Part shown: positions 19,470 through 28,700 of the stretch, one piece after another | Layout: each line of letters begins with the position of its first letter | Numbering within the stretch: the first letter of the stretch is position 1 | Source: Alphaproteobacteria bacterium | GTDB taxonomy: Bacteria; Pseudomonadota; Alphaproteobacteria; Micavibrionales; Micavibrionaceae | Length of the DNA: 64,000 nt | NCBI GenBank assembly: GCA_013215815.1 | Contig: JABSQP010000007.1 | Coordinates: 33,042-97,041, forward strand | Reading direction: 5' to 3' | The notes under the pieces: generated by a model | Seen by the model: only the letters and a program-made list of their open reading frames with translations | Database searches by the model: none | What the model was told of the DNA's origin: nothing | Program-made: the position numbers and the translations under genes

Positions 19470-20024
19470 TTATGCGGCTTTGGCTTGGCTATCGGCGGTC
19501 ATTGCCGCCTCAGCCGTCAAAATCGCGCTTGCCGCCTGAACAACAGAGGCTACCTTAACCGCTGCCTGTATCTGATCTTTCGTCACACCGTGCTGCAATA
19601 TCTGCTTTTCATGGGCATCAATACACATGCCACAACCATTTATCGCTGACACAGCCAGAGACCAAAGTTCAAAATCAATCTTATCAACGCCTGGATTACC
19701 GATAACGTTCATACGCAGACCAGCTGGCATTGTTTGATATTCCTTATTTGAGGCGAGGTGAACAAAGCGATAGTAAATATTGTTCATCGCCATAATTGAG
19801 GCAGCCGCTTTTGCACCATTCATCGCTTCAGCAGAAAGGTGCTCAGCTGATGCGGCTGCAACATTCTCAATCACAAATGCGTTACCGCCCGCCATAGCGC
19901 TAGCCAAGAATGTGCCCCATAATTGCTGTTCGTTCAACTTTTCATCATTCGCAAGAGAAGACAGGTTTAGCTTAATGTCTTTCGCGTAATCTGGAATTGC
20001 TTGCTTAATTGTATCAATGCTCAT
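19470..20024 (-). CDS. ahpD: Alkyl hydroperoxide reductase AhpD-type peroxidase
   Basis: AhpD is a thiol carboxymuconolactone-fold protein that reduces peroxides or recycles AhpC. The 184-residue product has the catalytic [10 protein letters not shown] with Cys131 and Cys134, plus the upstream Glu and following His of the proton relay. The frame extends upstream to 20153, but the ATG at 20024 has GGAG at good spacing and gives the family length. It follows ahpC by 91 bases on the same strand with a hairpin between them, so it probably gets part of the ahpC transcript. Confidence 0.93.
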   Translation of the reverse strand: MSIDTIKQAIPDYAKDIKLNLSSLANDEKLNEQQLWGTFLASAMAGGNAFVIENVAAASAEHLSAEAMNGAKAAASIMAMNNIYYRFVHLASNKEYQTMPAGLRMNVIGNPGVDKIDFELWSLAVSAINGCGMCIDAHEKQILQHGVTKDQIQAAVKVASVVQAASAILTAEAAMTADSQAKAA

Positions 20025-20049
20025 CTTATAATCTCCAAAATTTAAGGTT

Positions 20050-20086
20050 AAAAAAGGCCGGGCACAGGGGATGTGCCCAGCTTTTA
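20050..20086 (-). terminator. Hairpin plus T-run between ahpC and ahpD
   Basis: On the minus strand GCTGGGCACA pairs with TGTGCCCGGC around a short CCCC-containing loop and is followed by CTTTTTT. It sits between ahpC and ahpD, so it would end some ahpC transcripts and set a higher ahpC than ahpD level. Confidence 0.75.
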
Positions 20087-20115
20087 AACTTGTTACAAAT
20101 TTATTCGGGCGTAAC

Positions 20116-20697
20116 TTACGCAGCCAACTTGTCTGCTTCAGCAACAACGTCAATTGTATCGCCGCCTACTGGACGGTTACATGGACAAAGCTCATCACTT
20201 TGTAATGCATCAAGAAGACGTAGTGTTTCTTTAGGGTTACGGCCAACACCAAGGCTGTTCACAGAAACATGTTGGATCACATTGTGTGGATCAACGATGA
20301 ATGTTGCACGTAAAGCAACACCTGCATCCATGTCACGAACACCAAGACCATCAAGAAGCGCACCTGTTGTATCACCAAAACTCCACTGGTTTAGTTTCGC
20401 AAGATCTGGGTGCTCACGGCGCCAAGCTAACTTACAGAACTCATTGTCTGTGCTTCCACCAAGAACAACCGCGTCACGATCAGCAAAATCATCGTTTAGA
20501 TTTGCAAACTCAACGATTTCCGTTGGGCATACAAATGTGAAATCTTTTGGGTAATAGAAGATAACCTTCCACTTACCTTCGAAGCTCTTTTCTGTGATTT
20601 CTTCAAACGCGCTCTCGCCGTTTTCTTCATGAACCATGAAGCCAGGCTTTACGCCCATCACTGAAAATTCAGGTAGTTGATCACCAATACCAAGCAT
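20116..20697 (-). CDS. ahpC: Alkyl hydroperoxide reductase AhpC (2-Cys peroxiredoxin)
   Basis: AhpC reduces hydrogen peroxide and organic peroxides in the cytosol. The 193-residue protein has the peroxidatic Cys57 in [12 protein letters not shown] and cysteines 171 and 173 in [10 protein letters not shown], the region of the resolving cysteine. The CPC pair resembles the AhpD-linked AhpC group rather than the AhpF-linked one, which fits the ahpD gene downstream; no ahpF is present here. The start has AAGGAG upstream. It is divergent from oxyR, the usual peroxide-responsive arrangement. Confidence 0.96.
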   Translation of the reverse strand: MLGIGDQLPEFSVMGVKPGFMVHEENGESAFEEITEKSFEGKWKVIFYYPKDFTFVCPTEIVEFANLNDDFADRDAVVLGGSTDNEFCKLAWRREHPDLAKLNQWSFGDTTGALLDGLGVRDMDAGVALRATFIVDPHNVIQHVSVNSLGVGRNPKETLRLLDALQSDELCPCNRPVGGDTIDVVAEADKLAA

Positions 20698-20790
20698 AGT
20701 TTTCTCTCCTTTAGAGTAATTAATTTGAAATCTGCGTAGACATTAACGTTGATTCACAGCAAAAACCAATGAATTATTCCGAACATTTAT

Positions 20791-20805
20791 ATCGAAAAAA
20801 TCGAT
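20791..20805. promoter_or_regulatory. Candidate OxyR-binding palindrome between ahpC and oxyR
   Basis: ATCGA-N5-TCGAT is a perfect palindrome containing the LysR-type T-N11-A signature (T20792, A20804). It lies in the 142-base divergent gap, 35 bases before oxyR, where OxyR would act on ahpC and itself. Confidence 0.5.
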
Positions 20806-20839
20806 TTGAATTTTTACTTAAATATGAAATATTCGATGT

Positions 20840-21736
20840 ATGAGCAACAACCCAACAATAAAACAATTACAATATCTGCAAGCCCTAGCCGCAGAAGGCA
20901 GCTTTCAAAAAGCAGCAGACAAGTGTTTTGTCTCTCAATCAACACTTAGTGCAGGTATAAAGGAGATGGAAAATTTACTCGGATTGCCTGTCATCGACCG
21001 TCAGAGCAGAAAAAAACTAAACTTCACCTCATTTGGTGAAGAAGTTCTCAATACCTCCAAAGTTATCTTGTCCCAAATAGATAACCTAACGGCGCGTGCC
21101 CAAAACCTGTCAGCGCCATTATCTGGCCCGTTTCGTTTAGGTATTATTCCAACAATAGCGCCTTACCTCATTCCAAATATATTGCCTGCACTACAAAAAG
21201 AATTTCCTAAAATGGAGTTTCATATCGTTGAAGATCTAACAACGCACCTAATTGAAAAAGTGGAAGATGGCGATGTTGATTTAGCGGTTCTGGCGTTCCC
21301 CTATGAAACACCGTATTTAAGGCAACAAGTTTTATATGACGAGGCCTTTTATGTCGCGGCACCAAAAGGCTTGTTTGAAAAAAACAAAAAGCTATCTATG
21401 AGTGATTTAGAAGACCATCCTCTCCTTCTCTTAGAGGATGGTCACTGTTTGCGCGATCACGCTTTATCGGCGTGTAAACTAGTTCCTGATAAGAACAAAA
21501 AAACATTAAGTGCGACAAGCCTTCTTACTCTTATTCAAATGGTTGCTCAAGGGAACGGGATTACATTATTACCAGAAATGGTCATTAAAGAAGGTTTTTT
21601 ACCCAAAAATATTGATCTTGTAGAGTTCAAAAAACCGCTTCCCACACGCCAAATCGGGCTCTGTTGGCAGGAGAAATCAATGCGGCGTGATAGCGTACAG
21701 GCCGTTTTACAGAACCTAAAAGGTACGCTACAATAG
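20840..21736 (+). CDS. oxyR: Peroxide-sensing LysR-type regulator OxyR
   Basis: The 298-residue protein has a LysR helix-turn-helix (about 5-65: QLQYLQALAAEGSFQKAADK, FVSQSTLSAGIKEME) and a type 2 periplasmic-binding-like effector domain. The two redox cysteines are present in GHCLRDHALSAC (Cys203 and Cys212), matching Cys199 and Cys208 of E. coli OxyR, which form a disulfide on peroxide exposure. It is divergent from ahpC. The identity is well supported by cysteine spacing plus context. Confidence 0.95.
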   Translation: MSNNPTIKQLQYLQALAAEGSFQKAADKCFVSQSTLSAGIKEMENLLGLPVIDRQSRKKLNFTSFGEEVLNTSKVILSQIDNLTARAQNLSAPLSGPFRLGIIPTIAPYLIPNILPALQKEFPKMEFHIVEDLTTHLIEKVEDGDVDLAVLAFPYETPYLRQQVLYDEAFYVAAPKGLFEKNKKLSMSDLEDHPLLLLEDGHCLRDHALSACKLVPDKNKKTLSATSLLTLIQMVAQGNGITLLPEMVIKEGFLPKNIDLVEFKKPLPTRQIGLCWQEKSMRRDSVQAVLQNLKGTLQ

Positions 21737-21831
21737 CATTCCACACACGGGCATTCACCCATTAACCCATTGATTTTAATAAAATTTTATACTTTTTTAA
21801 GACTTATCTAGTATCATATTACAAAGGAGAA

Positions 21832-21888
21832 GTGTGTCCGCTAGAAACGCGACACCCTAAAAAGGTAACAGAAAAAGAACATGACTGA
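21832..21888 (+). CDS. Possible 18-codon leader ORF overlapping the RTX start
   Basis: A GTG at 21832 follows AAAGGAGA, the best ribosome-binding sequence in this gap, and opens an 18-codon frame (MCPLETRHPKKVTEKEHD) that ends at 21888, 8 bases inside the RTX gene. The RTX ATG at 21881 has no good Shine-Dalgarno of its own. Spacing between AAGGAG and GTG is short (about 2 bases), and a second GTG at 21834 opens an even shorter frame, so this is tentative. Confidence 0.25.
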   Translation: MCPLETRHPKKVTEKEHD

Positions 21889-23317
21889 CTTTTTTCTCAC
21901 TATAGATGCATCATCTGTTTACACAACAGATGTGCCGACGCTTGAGATTCTGATTAATAGCAGTGTTGTTTCCTCCCTTTCTATTTCATCTGGATTTCTT
22001 ACATCTACATACCAGTTATCGTTTAACGGGAACAAGCCTTCTTCATTATCTTTTAGATTTAATGATGGATTAGCTGAAGGCGGTCGATCAATAACGCTCA
22101 ACAGCATTCTTGTGAATGGTATTAACGTCAATAATTCAAACTTGTCGGCATTAACGCTTAACCAAAACGATAGCAGCAATTTAAATATTACGAATACGGA
22201 TTATTTGTTTGGCAAAATAAACCCGTCCAATACTGAGATGGGAACGCCTACAATTGAGGGCACAAACGATACAGAAGTAATCAATGGAACCGCTAGCGAT
22301 GACATTATTCGCGGACTAAACGGCAACGATAAAATTTTCGGAAATGCTGGTGATGATCGTATCATTGGAGATAATGGTCTTGATCATATTATTGCAGGAG
22401 ACGGCAACGACATTATCCAAAGCGGCAAACACAATGATCGTGTTCATGGCGGGAATGGCGATGATCTTATTTACACCCACAATGACAATGACGTTGCCTA
22501 TGGTGAGGCAGGACGAGATGTCATTAACGGAGGAAAAGGTAATGATCGTCTCTACGGAGGCGATGATGCCGATATCCTCTATGGTCACAACGACAATGAT
22601 AAACTCTACGGTGAAAACGGTAATGACCGCTTAGAAGGCCAAAATGGTAATGACATCTTATATGGCGGAAATGGTGATGATTACCTCACTGGAGGGAGCG
22701 GTTTAGATAAATTATACGGTAACAACGACGATGATTTCCTGAACGGAGGCGGTGGTAACGACCGTCTTTATGGTGGCGCGGGAAATGATGATTTACGCGG
22801 CGGAGGCGATGATGATTTACTCTATGGCGAAGATGGAGATGACGATATCCGCGGCGGTAACGGAAATGATGATCTATTCGGTGGAGACGGCGTAGATAAA
22901 CTACGCGGTGAAGGTGGAAATGACATCCTTATCTATGACAGTCAGGACAGATACTGGGGTGGATCTGGCTTTGATTGGATCGTTGTCAATGAAACGGAAA
23001 CAGGAAATTTAGATTTTTCAAATGGAAAATTTAAATCCGGTATCGAAGGTATAAGCCTAGAGAACTGGAACAACGGTCTACAAGCAAACAATTTAACAAT
23101 TAACATTGCTGATATCGTCGCCAAATCAGATTTAAGTTACTTCTTTGTGGCAGGCGATAATGGCCTCGATGGCGTTCTTTCAACAGACTTTACCGCAGCT
23201 GATCGCGTTGCAGGTGACGTTAACCGCGGTGGCAGAACGTACGCGCATTTCAGCGACAGCGGTACAGACATTTATATCGAAGTTGGCATTGATCTAAACG
23301 GCGTCACCATCGTTTAA
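21881..23317 (+). CDS. RTX calcium-binding repeat protein
   Basis: The 478-residue acidic protein has an N-terminal domain (about 1-105) homologous to that of the larger RTX protein at 43045-45687 (both with TIDA, LEILIN and SLSFRF blocks; somewhat like calcium-dependent carbohydrate-binding modules of the CBM36/60 kind). Next comes a block of about 20 glycine-aspartate nonapeptides (about 130-360) of the GGxGxDxLY type that bind calcium in the extracellular parallel beta roll. The C-terminus (about 365-478) lacks the DFxxxxDVLDLSDLL-type export signal seen in the other two RTX proteins, so secretion by a type I system is uncertain. No signal peptide is present. No transporter genes are nearby. 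Confidence 0.88.
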   Translation: MTDFFLTIDASSVYTTDVPTLEILINSSVVSSLSISSGFLTSTYQLSFNGNKPSSLSFRFNDGLAEGGRSITLNSILVNGINVNNSNLSALTLNQNDSSNLNITNTDYLFGKINPSNTEMGTPTIEGTNDTEVINGTASDDIIRGLNGNDKIFGNAGDDRIIGDNGLDHIIAGDGNDIIQSGKHNDRVHGGNGDDLIYTHNDNDVAYGEAGRDVINGGKGNDRLYGGDDADILYGHNDNDKLYGENGNDRLEGQNGNDILYGGNGDDYLTGGSGLDKLYGNNDDDFLNGGGGNDRLYGGAGNDDLRGGGDDDLLYGEDGDDDIRGGNGNDDLFGGDGVDKLRGEGGNDILIYDSQDRYWGGSGFDWIVVNETETGNLDFSNGKFKSGIEGISLENWNNGLQANNLTINIADIVAKSDLSYFFVAGDNGLDGVLSTDFTAADRVAGDVNRGGRTYAHFSDSGTDIYIEVGIDLNGVTIV

Positions 23318-23350
23318 AACCTGCATATTCCTCAGACTTGACCAAAATCA

Positions 23351-23381
23351 TTGATTTTTCGCACAATTGCGCTTATATAAT
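23351..23381 (+). promoter_or_regulatory. Candidate promoter of trhO
   Basis: A perfect -10 TATAAT (23376-23381) lies 30 bases before the trhO start, with TTGATT (23351-23356) 19 bases upstream of it as a possible -35. The spacing is longer than the optimum of 17. Confidence 0.45.
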
Positions 23382-23411
23382 GCGCCTACAACAAGACTAT
23401 AGGATAAGAAT

Positions 23412-24320
23412 ATGTGGAAAGTAGCCGCTCTTTACAGATTTGTAACACTAGAAGACTTACCTGCATTGCAGAGTGAGATTAAACAAGTTTGTCAGGAAAA
23501 TGATATTTGCGGCACACTACTTCTCGCGCACGAAGGCATTAACGGAACCGTCGGTGGCTCGGAAGCAGGGATTGATAACCTCATGGCCTGCCTAGAAGAA
23601 AAATGTGAAATCAGCAAAGGTGAAGTCAAATTTTCTACAGCGAGTGATCAACCTTTCCGCCGCATAAAAGTCCGTCTTAAACAAGAAATCGTGACACTGC
23701 GCGCGCCCAAAGCAGATCCCAACAAGCAAGTTGGAACATATGTTGATCCAGAAAATTGGAACGCGCTGATGAATGATCCAGACGTTACCTTGATCGACAC
23801 ACGTAATGATTACGAGACAGCCGTTGGTATTTTCAAAGGCGCCATTGATCCAGACATCAAAACATTCACTGAATTTAAAGATTATGTTGAAGAGAACATG
23901 GATCCCACAAAGCAAAAGAAAGTGGCTATGTTCTGCACAGGCGGTATTCGCTGTGAAAAAGCCTCAAGCTACATGCTGACAAAAGGCTTTGAAGAGGTCT
24001 ACCACCTAAAAGGAGGCATTTTGAAATATTTGGAGAATATTCCAAAAGAAGAAAGCCTCTGGGATGGTGACTGCTTTGTTTTTGATCGCCGCGTTGCCGT
24101 TGGTCACAATTTAGAAGAAAGCCCATACGACCTTTGCTATGGTTGTCGTTATCCTATCACAGAAGAAGACCGCCAGAGCGATGCCTATGAAAAAGGCGTA
24201 TCATGCCCGCACTGTATTGATACATTAACACAAGAGCGTGCGCAGGCGCTACGTATGCGCCACGCCCAATTCACCCAAAATAAAGAATATCCGGAAGTAC
24301 AAGAAAAAGCGTCAGCTTAA
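23412..24320 (+). CDS. trhO: tRNA uridine-34 5-hydroxylase TrhO (rhodanese-like)
   Basis: TrhO (YceA family) makes 5-hydroxyuridine at the wobble position of some tRNAs using oxygen. The 302-residue protein has an N-terminal acylphosphatase-like domain ([13 protein letters not shown] near 36) and a rhodanese domain with [12 protein letters not shown] and the active loop [11 protein letters not shown] (Cys175, Cys181). The C-terminal CYGCRYP and CPHC cysteines (about 244-275) form a likely zinc site typical of the family. It stands alone with its own promoter. Confidence 0.93.
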   Translation: MWKVAALYRFVTLEDLPALQSEIKQVCQENDICGTLLLAHEGINGTVGGSEAGIDNLMACLEEKCEISKGEVKFSTASDQPFRRIKVRLKQEIVTLRAPKADPNKQVGTYVDPENWNALMNDPDVTLIDTRNDYETAVGIFKGAIDPDIKTFTEFKDYVEENMDPTKQKKVAMFCTGGIRCEKASSYMLTKGFEEVYHLKGGILKYLENIPKEESLWDGDCFVFDRRVAVGHNLEESPYDLCYGCRYPITEEDRQSDAYEKGVSCPHCIDTLTQERAQALRMRHAQFTQNKEYPEVQEKASA

Positions 24321-24331
24321 ACTTCCTGACA

Positions 24332-24658
24332 TTATATCCACTCCTCACTACCGAAAATATCGTAAAAGACTTCGTCCTCAACGACGAAAGCAAAACTTTC
24401 CTGTGCCACAGCATCGTTGCTATCTGGAACCACCACGTCTGTTTGCTGCGCCGATATAAAAACGACCGACAATAAAGCGACACAAGCAAAAGCTAATGCT
24501 GGCTTAGGCATAAAAAACAGATCTAGAATATCGGTAAATGACCTTCCTTTTGTCACCTTGTTACTAGGCACCGCATCAATAATGCGCTCTGCCAAATTTG
24601 TTGAAGGCGGCGGTGTAAAACGCTCCTGTAGTAGTTTATCTAAATCTTTATCTTGCAT
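24332..24658 (-). CDS. Small single-pass membrane protein, possible anti-sigma factor
   Basis: The 108-residue protein has a cytosolic N-terminus (about 1-50), one hydrophobic segment (about 52-70, PALAFACVALLSVVFISA) and a short acidic periplasmic tail. The start overlaps the end of the upstream ECF sigma gene by 11 bases, which implies translational coupling. Single-pass proteins coupled to ECF sigma genes are usually anti-sigma factors, and LDKLLQERFTPPPSTNLAERII resembles N-termini of such proteins. No zinc-binding HxxxCxxC is seen. The role is inferred from context. Confidence 0.7.
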   Translation of the reverse strand: MQDKDLDKLLQERFTPPPSTNLAERIIDAVPSNKVTKGRSFTDILDLFFMPKPALAFACVALLSVVFISAQQTDVVVPDSNDAVAQESFAFVVEDEVFYDIFGSEEWI

Positions 24659-25235
24659 ACCGTCCTCCTTTCTTATCTATTAAACCTTCTCTTGTTAAAG
24701 TGCCCTTTAAATTTTGTTTAGCGCGACCTAAAAGTGATTCAAAAGCTTTCAAACTTACGCCCATAATATGAGCCGCCTCTTTTTGCTTTAACGCATCATC
24801 ATAACAAAGACCAATAGCCATCTTCTGCTTATCCGGTAGAAGAGATATTGCGTTTTCAACGCGTCTTTGCTCTTCACTCATTGTCATTTCTTGTTCAGCG
24901 TCCGAGCCGTAAGACACCATATTTTCTATTCCCTCAATACGAACAACTGATTTTGTTTTACGTTTAAAATCCAAACACTGGTTCATCACAATTTTATAAA
25001 ACCATGTTTTAAATGTTGCTCCTTTACCATCTTTCCAAAGCGCTGGTTTATCCCATAACTTCAAAAAAGCCGCTTGTACCATATCCTCTGCATCTTCTTT
25101 ATTTTGAAGAATGCGGTAAGCTGCACGGTAATACATATCACTATGCCGTCTTACTAAAGTAGAGAAAGCCTGGTGATCTCCGTTTTTCAAACGTCGCGCC
25201 AGGCTTTCATCAGTATCATCTAAATTCTCGGTCAT
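24648..25235 (-). CDS. ECF-type RNA polymerase sigma factor
   Basis: The 195-residue protein has sigma region 2 (about 20-90: FSTLVRRHSDMYYRAAYRIL, DAEDMVQAAFLKLW) and region 4 (about 130-180: LLPDKQKMAIGL, KQKEAAHIMGVSLKAFESLLGRAK). Such factors direct a small regulon in response to an envelope or metal signal. It follows an EF-hand gene by 9 bases and overlaps a membrane protein gene that may be its anti-sigma factor. The target promoter sequence is not apparent. Confidence 0.95.
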   Translation of the reverse strand: MTENLDDTDESLARRLKNGDHQAFSTLVRRHSDMYYRAAYRILQNKEDAEDMVQAAFLKLWDKPALWKDGKGATFKTWFYKIVMNQCLDFKRKTKSVVRIEGIENMVSYGSDAEQEMTMSEEQRRVENAISLLPDKQKMAIGLCYDDALKQKEAAHIMGVSLKAFESLLGRAKQNLKGTLTREGLIDKKGGRYAR

Positions 25236-25244
25236 ATCCGATTA

Positions 25245-25604
25245 TTATTCAGCTGCCTCACGCTCTGCTTTCTTCGCTTCACGCTTAGCTTCCATTTCTG
25301 CTTTTTTCGCTTCGCGCTTTTCTTTCCACTCTTCTTTTTTCTCTTTCATTTCAGCGCGCTTTTTTTCGTGAGCTGACTTAGCTTCTTCACGAGATAGCTT
25401 GCCGTCATTATTTGTATCGATGCTAGAGAAACGCTCTTTAGCACGCGCCATGAATTCACTTTCTGAAATCAGGCCATCACCGTTTGTATCACCCGGAATT
25501 TCACGTTCCATTTTTTTACCATCATGCGCAGCATCTTCCGCAAGAACAGGCGCCGCCTGGAACATTAAAAATGCAGCTGTAAGCATTAGTGTCTTTTTCA
25601 TCAT
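25245..25604 (-). CDS. Exported EF-hand calcium-binding protein
   Basis: After a signal peptide (about 1-22, ending VLA-ED) the protein has two EF-hand loops, DTNGDGLISESEF and DTNNDGKLSREEA, with acidic residues at the calcium positions. A highly charged Lys/Glu helix (about 85-119) follows. A frame start at 25616 exists, but its GGA is the ribosome-binding site for the ATG at 25604. It leads the operon with the ECF sigma factor and the putative anti-sigma protein. It might sense calcium or act as a periplasmic chaperone-like partner, but that is only a guess from position. Confidence 0.85.
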   Translation of the reverse strand: MMKKTLMLTAAFLMFQAAPVLAEDAAHDGKKMEREIPGDTNGDGLISESEFMARAKERFSSIDTNNDGKLSREEAKSAHEKKRAEMKEKKEEWKEKREAKKAEMEAKREAKKAEREAAE

Positions 25605-25650
25605 TTTTCCTTTCAAGTTGAATTCTTATACTCTTTATACGTTGCTAATA

Positions 25651-25698
25651 GAAAAACCCTTCGAAATAATTCTATTATTTCTTAATAACAGAAAGGGT
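25651..25698 (-). terminator. Probable terminator of the S8/RTX protease gene
   Basis: On the minus strand ACCCTT and AAGGGT arms enclose an inner palindrome (GAAATAAT-AGA-ATTATTTC) and are followed by TTTTT. It lies about 30 bases past the protease stop and before the EF-hand gene. Confidence 0.5.
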
Positions 25699-25727
25699 AA
25701 TAGCTAGGGCATTGATATAAAAGGAAT

Positions 25728-28700
25728 TTATAGAGATTGATTCACAACTAAAGTGCCATCAGTGACCAAATCATCCACTGAAGAACCACTTAAATCTGTG
25801 TAAATAAGGGCTGCACGACCATAGGCGCCACCAGCGTCACCATCTGCGTTGATACGAAGATCTGTTGTCCCATTGCCATTATCAATGAGTTGCACTAAGT
25901 CGTTAATGTCATCCGTGCCATGTGTATATCCGGTTAGAAGGTCTGTGATGTTTATAATATCCTCACCTTGCGTCATGTTATAAAGACGATCAACACCTGT
26001 GCCTAAATCAGTCAAACCGAATGTATCCTGTCCGGCATCACCATAAAAACGGTCGGCACCCGCACCACCAAGAAGAACATCGATACCGGATCCAGCGTAG
26101 AGGTAATCTGTGCCATCACCACCTTCAAGGCGATCATTACCATCGTTACCGTACAGGCGGTCATTACCTAACCCACCTGTCACAGTGTCATTTCCAGTTC
26201 CTCCATACGCGCGGTCATTACCTATATCGCCGATCAAAAGATCATGACCAAGACCTCCGTCAAGAAGGTCATCGCCAAGACCACCATTTAACGTATCATT
26301 ATCTGCTTGACCATAAAGCCGATCATTCTGAGCGCCTCCATCTAACGTATCGTTTCCAGCGCCGCCATATAGGGCATCAAAACCTGAGTTGCCATATAGG
26401 GTATCATCACCAGCATCGCCATAGAGTTTATCGCCGTCAGAGCCACCATCAAGAACATCTTCTCCATTACCACCACGGAGAAAATCCCGTCCAGAGTCGC
26501 CGTTTATAATATCATCACCATCATCACCAAATACTCTGTCGCGACCTACACCTCCATTTAAGGTATCGTTGTCATTACCACCACGAAGTGTATCTGCACC
26601 ATCTCCACCATTTATAGTGTCTTCACCATCATCACCGAACAAGGTATCATTGCCATCGTACCCATCGATAATATCATTCCCCACTCCGCCATATATAAGA
26701 TCTAAGCCGAACCCGCCATTAAGCCTATCAGCACCTGCATCACCCCTAATCACATCGTCTCCAAGCCCACCTAAGATCTCATCATCGCCATCTCCACCAT
26801 ACAAACGATCATTACCACTACCAGAGTCTATATAATCGTTCCCCTGTTCTCCATGAACAGCGACATCAGCTGTATTTGCCGCTGCAAAACTATCATCCCC
26901 CTCACCTAGATAAACTGTCGCTGTTCCAGCACCTCCTATATAAACAAAGTCGTTTCCTGCTCTTGTGTTTATAAAACTTACTGTACCACCGTTACTTGCG
27001 TAACTTTCTACGACGTCGTTTCCTGATCCTGTATCAGTTACATTTCTGTTGTTTCCAACAAGTTCTACCGTCACATCATTAGTAGAATTGTCCTGATCAA
27101 GAATAACTGAATCAAATCCACTCAAATTCACAAAAGTTAAATCATCATTTTTAAGGATAACACTATCAATTGCTCCCGCTTGCAATACGCTCGCTGATAG
27201 TGTTGTACTCCCGCGCACAACATTCAAAATATTATCAGTAACACCCGCCTGCCCTAAATCGTCACCTGTATAAGTAAAGTCACCTGCATCAGGGTGTGTC
27301 AGTGATTTACCACCGCCACTCCAACCAAGGACTAGACGTGTATCAACAACCGGATCAGGTTGACCACTACCTGCTACATAAGCATCAAGTTCTGCACGCG
27401 TATAAGACGTGCCGCTAAAAATAAAGTTTTCAATATTGGATAGCGTGTCAGTAAACGCTTGAACAACATGAGTTAGAGCGACTGTTACACTATCAATTAA
27501 ATTGATAAGGAAATCGCCAATATCGAATGTATAAGAAACAGTATCGTTTCCTTGCGCGCCATCAATTACATCATCACCAAGAGATGCATGGATCGTATCA
27601 TCACCGCGTCCAGCATAAAGTATGTTATTTGCAGCATTCCCTGTCAGCGTATCGTTTCCATCACCTGTATATAGATTTTCAATCTGTGTTCCCGGATCAA
27701 TAATGAAGATATTTCCAGCAAGCGTTCCACCGAAATTAAGGTCTATGGTCGTGTTGCCTGAAACAGCCGCAGCATTAATTGTGTCTGTCCCCCCATCACT
27801 GTCAGTCAAAGTTGTTCGCGCGCCCGAAAAACCTGCGTATTCATTCGTATATACATAGAGATCATCACTGCTCTGTGCACTACCGAGAAACTCCAGCGAC
27901 CAATCATTAAGTGTTCCTGCATTACCGCCAGCAACATCTTCAATAGTAAGTGTCCACGTTCCTGCAGATCCCTCACCCCAATGCGCCGCGGAGCTAAATC
28001 CAAAATCAACACCTGTTATGCCATAACGTGATGTATACGCACCGTTTTCAACACGGTACATCAACACACTGTCCGTACCATCAGGTGATGTCAGTGTAAC
28101 GATTAAATCACCCGCTCTGGAATGAGATATATCAAGATCGATTAACACATGCTCAATTGATATATCTTGTGCGATATCAATTGTCGTTACTACCGTACCA
28201 AGATCTGGAAGCGCTAAAGCTGGTGCACTACTTGTCGGCGCAATAGTCGTCATATTGGTATAGGTTTGTTGGATATTCCAGGTCTCCGCCATGCGCACGG
28301 CAGCCAATGCATCAACATTTCCGTAGCCATAATCGTGACTGAAGTGCATACCGCCACCATTCCAATTGGTCGCACCGTTGAACTGCCACCCTTCACCAGC
28401 CCACCCTGTACCGCCAGCGTCATTCTGACGTGAACTCATCGCTAAAATTTCTTGAACATCACGATAACCAAGATCAGGATTGGCTTCTAACATAAGAGCA
28501 ATCACACCTGATACAGCCGGCGCAGAGAAAGAAGTTCCGCTTATGATATTTGCACTATTTGTGTCGTTCGGACTGGCAACATAAAGATCATCACCTGCTG
28601 CTGTGACAAGCAAGTTGGCTCCGGCATCAGAAAAATCAGCATACGTTCCATCTTCTGATATAGCACCAACCGTAATTGTGTAAGGGGAGTTTTGGTAATT

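Noticed and set aside
20698..20839. Full four-part E. coli-type OxyR box
   Set aside because: The ATAG-N7-CTAT spacing is not found; only the shorter T-N11-A palindrome is reported.
21547..21762. Minus-strand frame at the end of oxyR
   Set aside because: Shadow of the OxyR C-terminus without ribosome-binding site.
26021..26509. Plus-strand His-rich reading frame opposite the RTX repeats
   Set aside because: It is the antisense reading of GGxGxDxLY codons; repeated His arises from the reverse of Asp/Ile codons.
25728..27100. Regular short repeats that look like a CRISPR or satellite array, also at 22260-22920 and 43390-45250
   Set aside because: They are codons for RTX nonapeptides in long open frames; units vary and there are no unique spacers.
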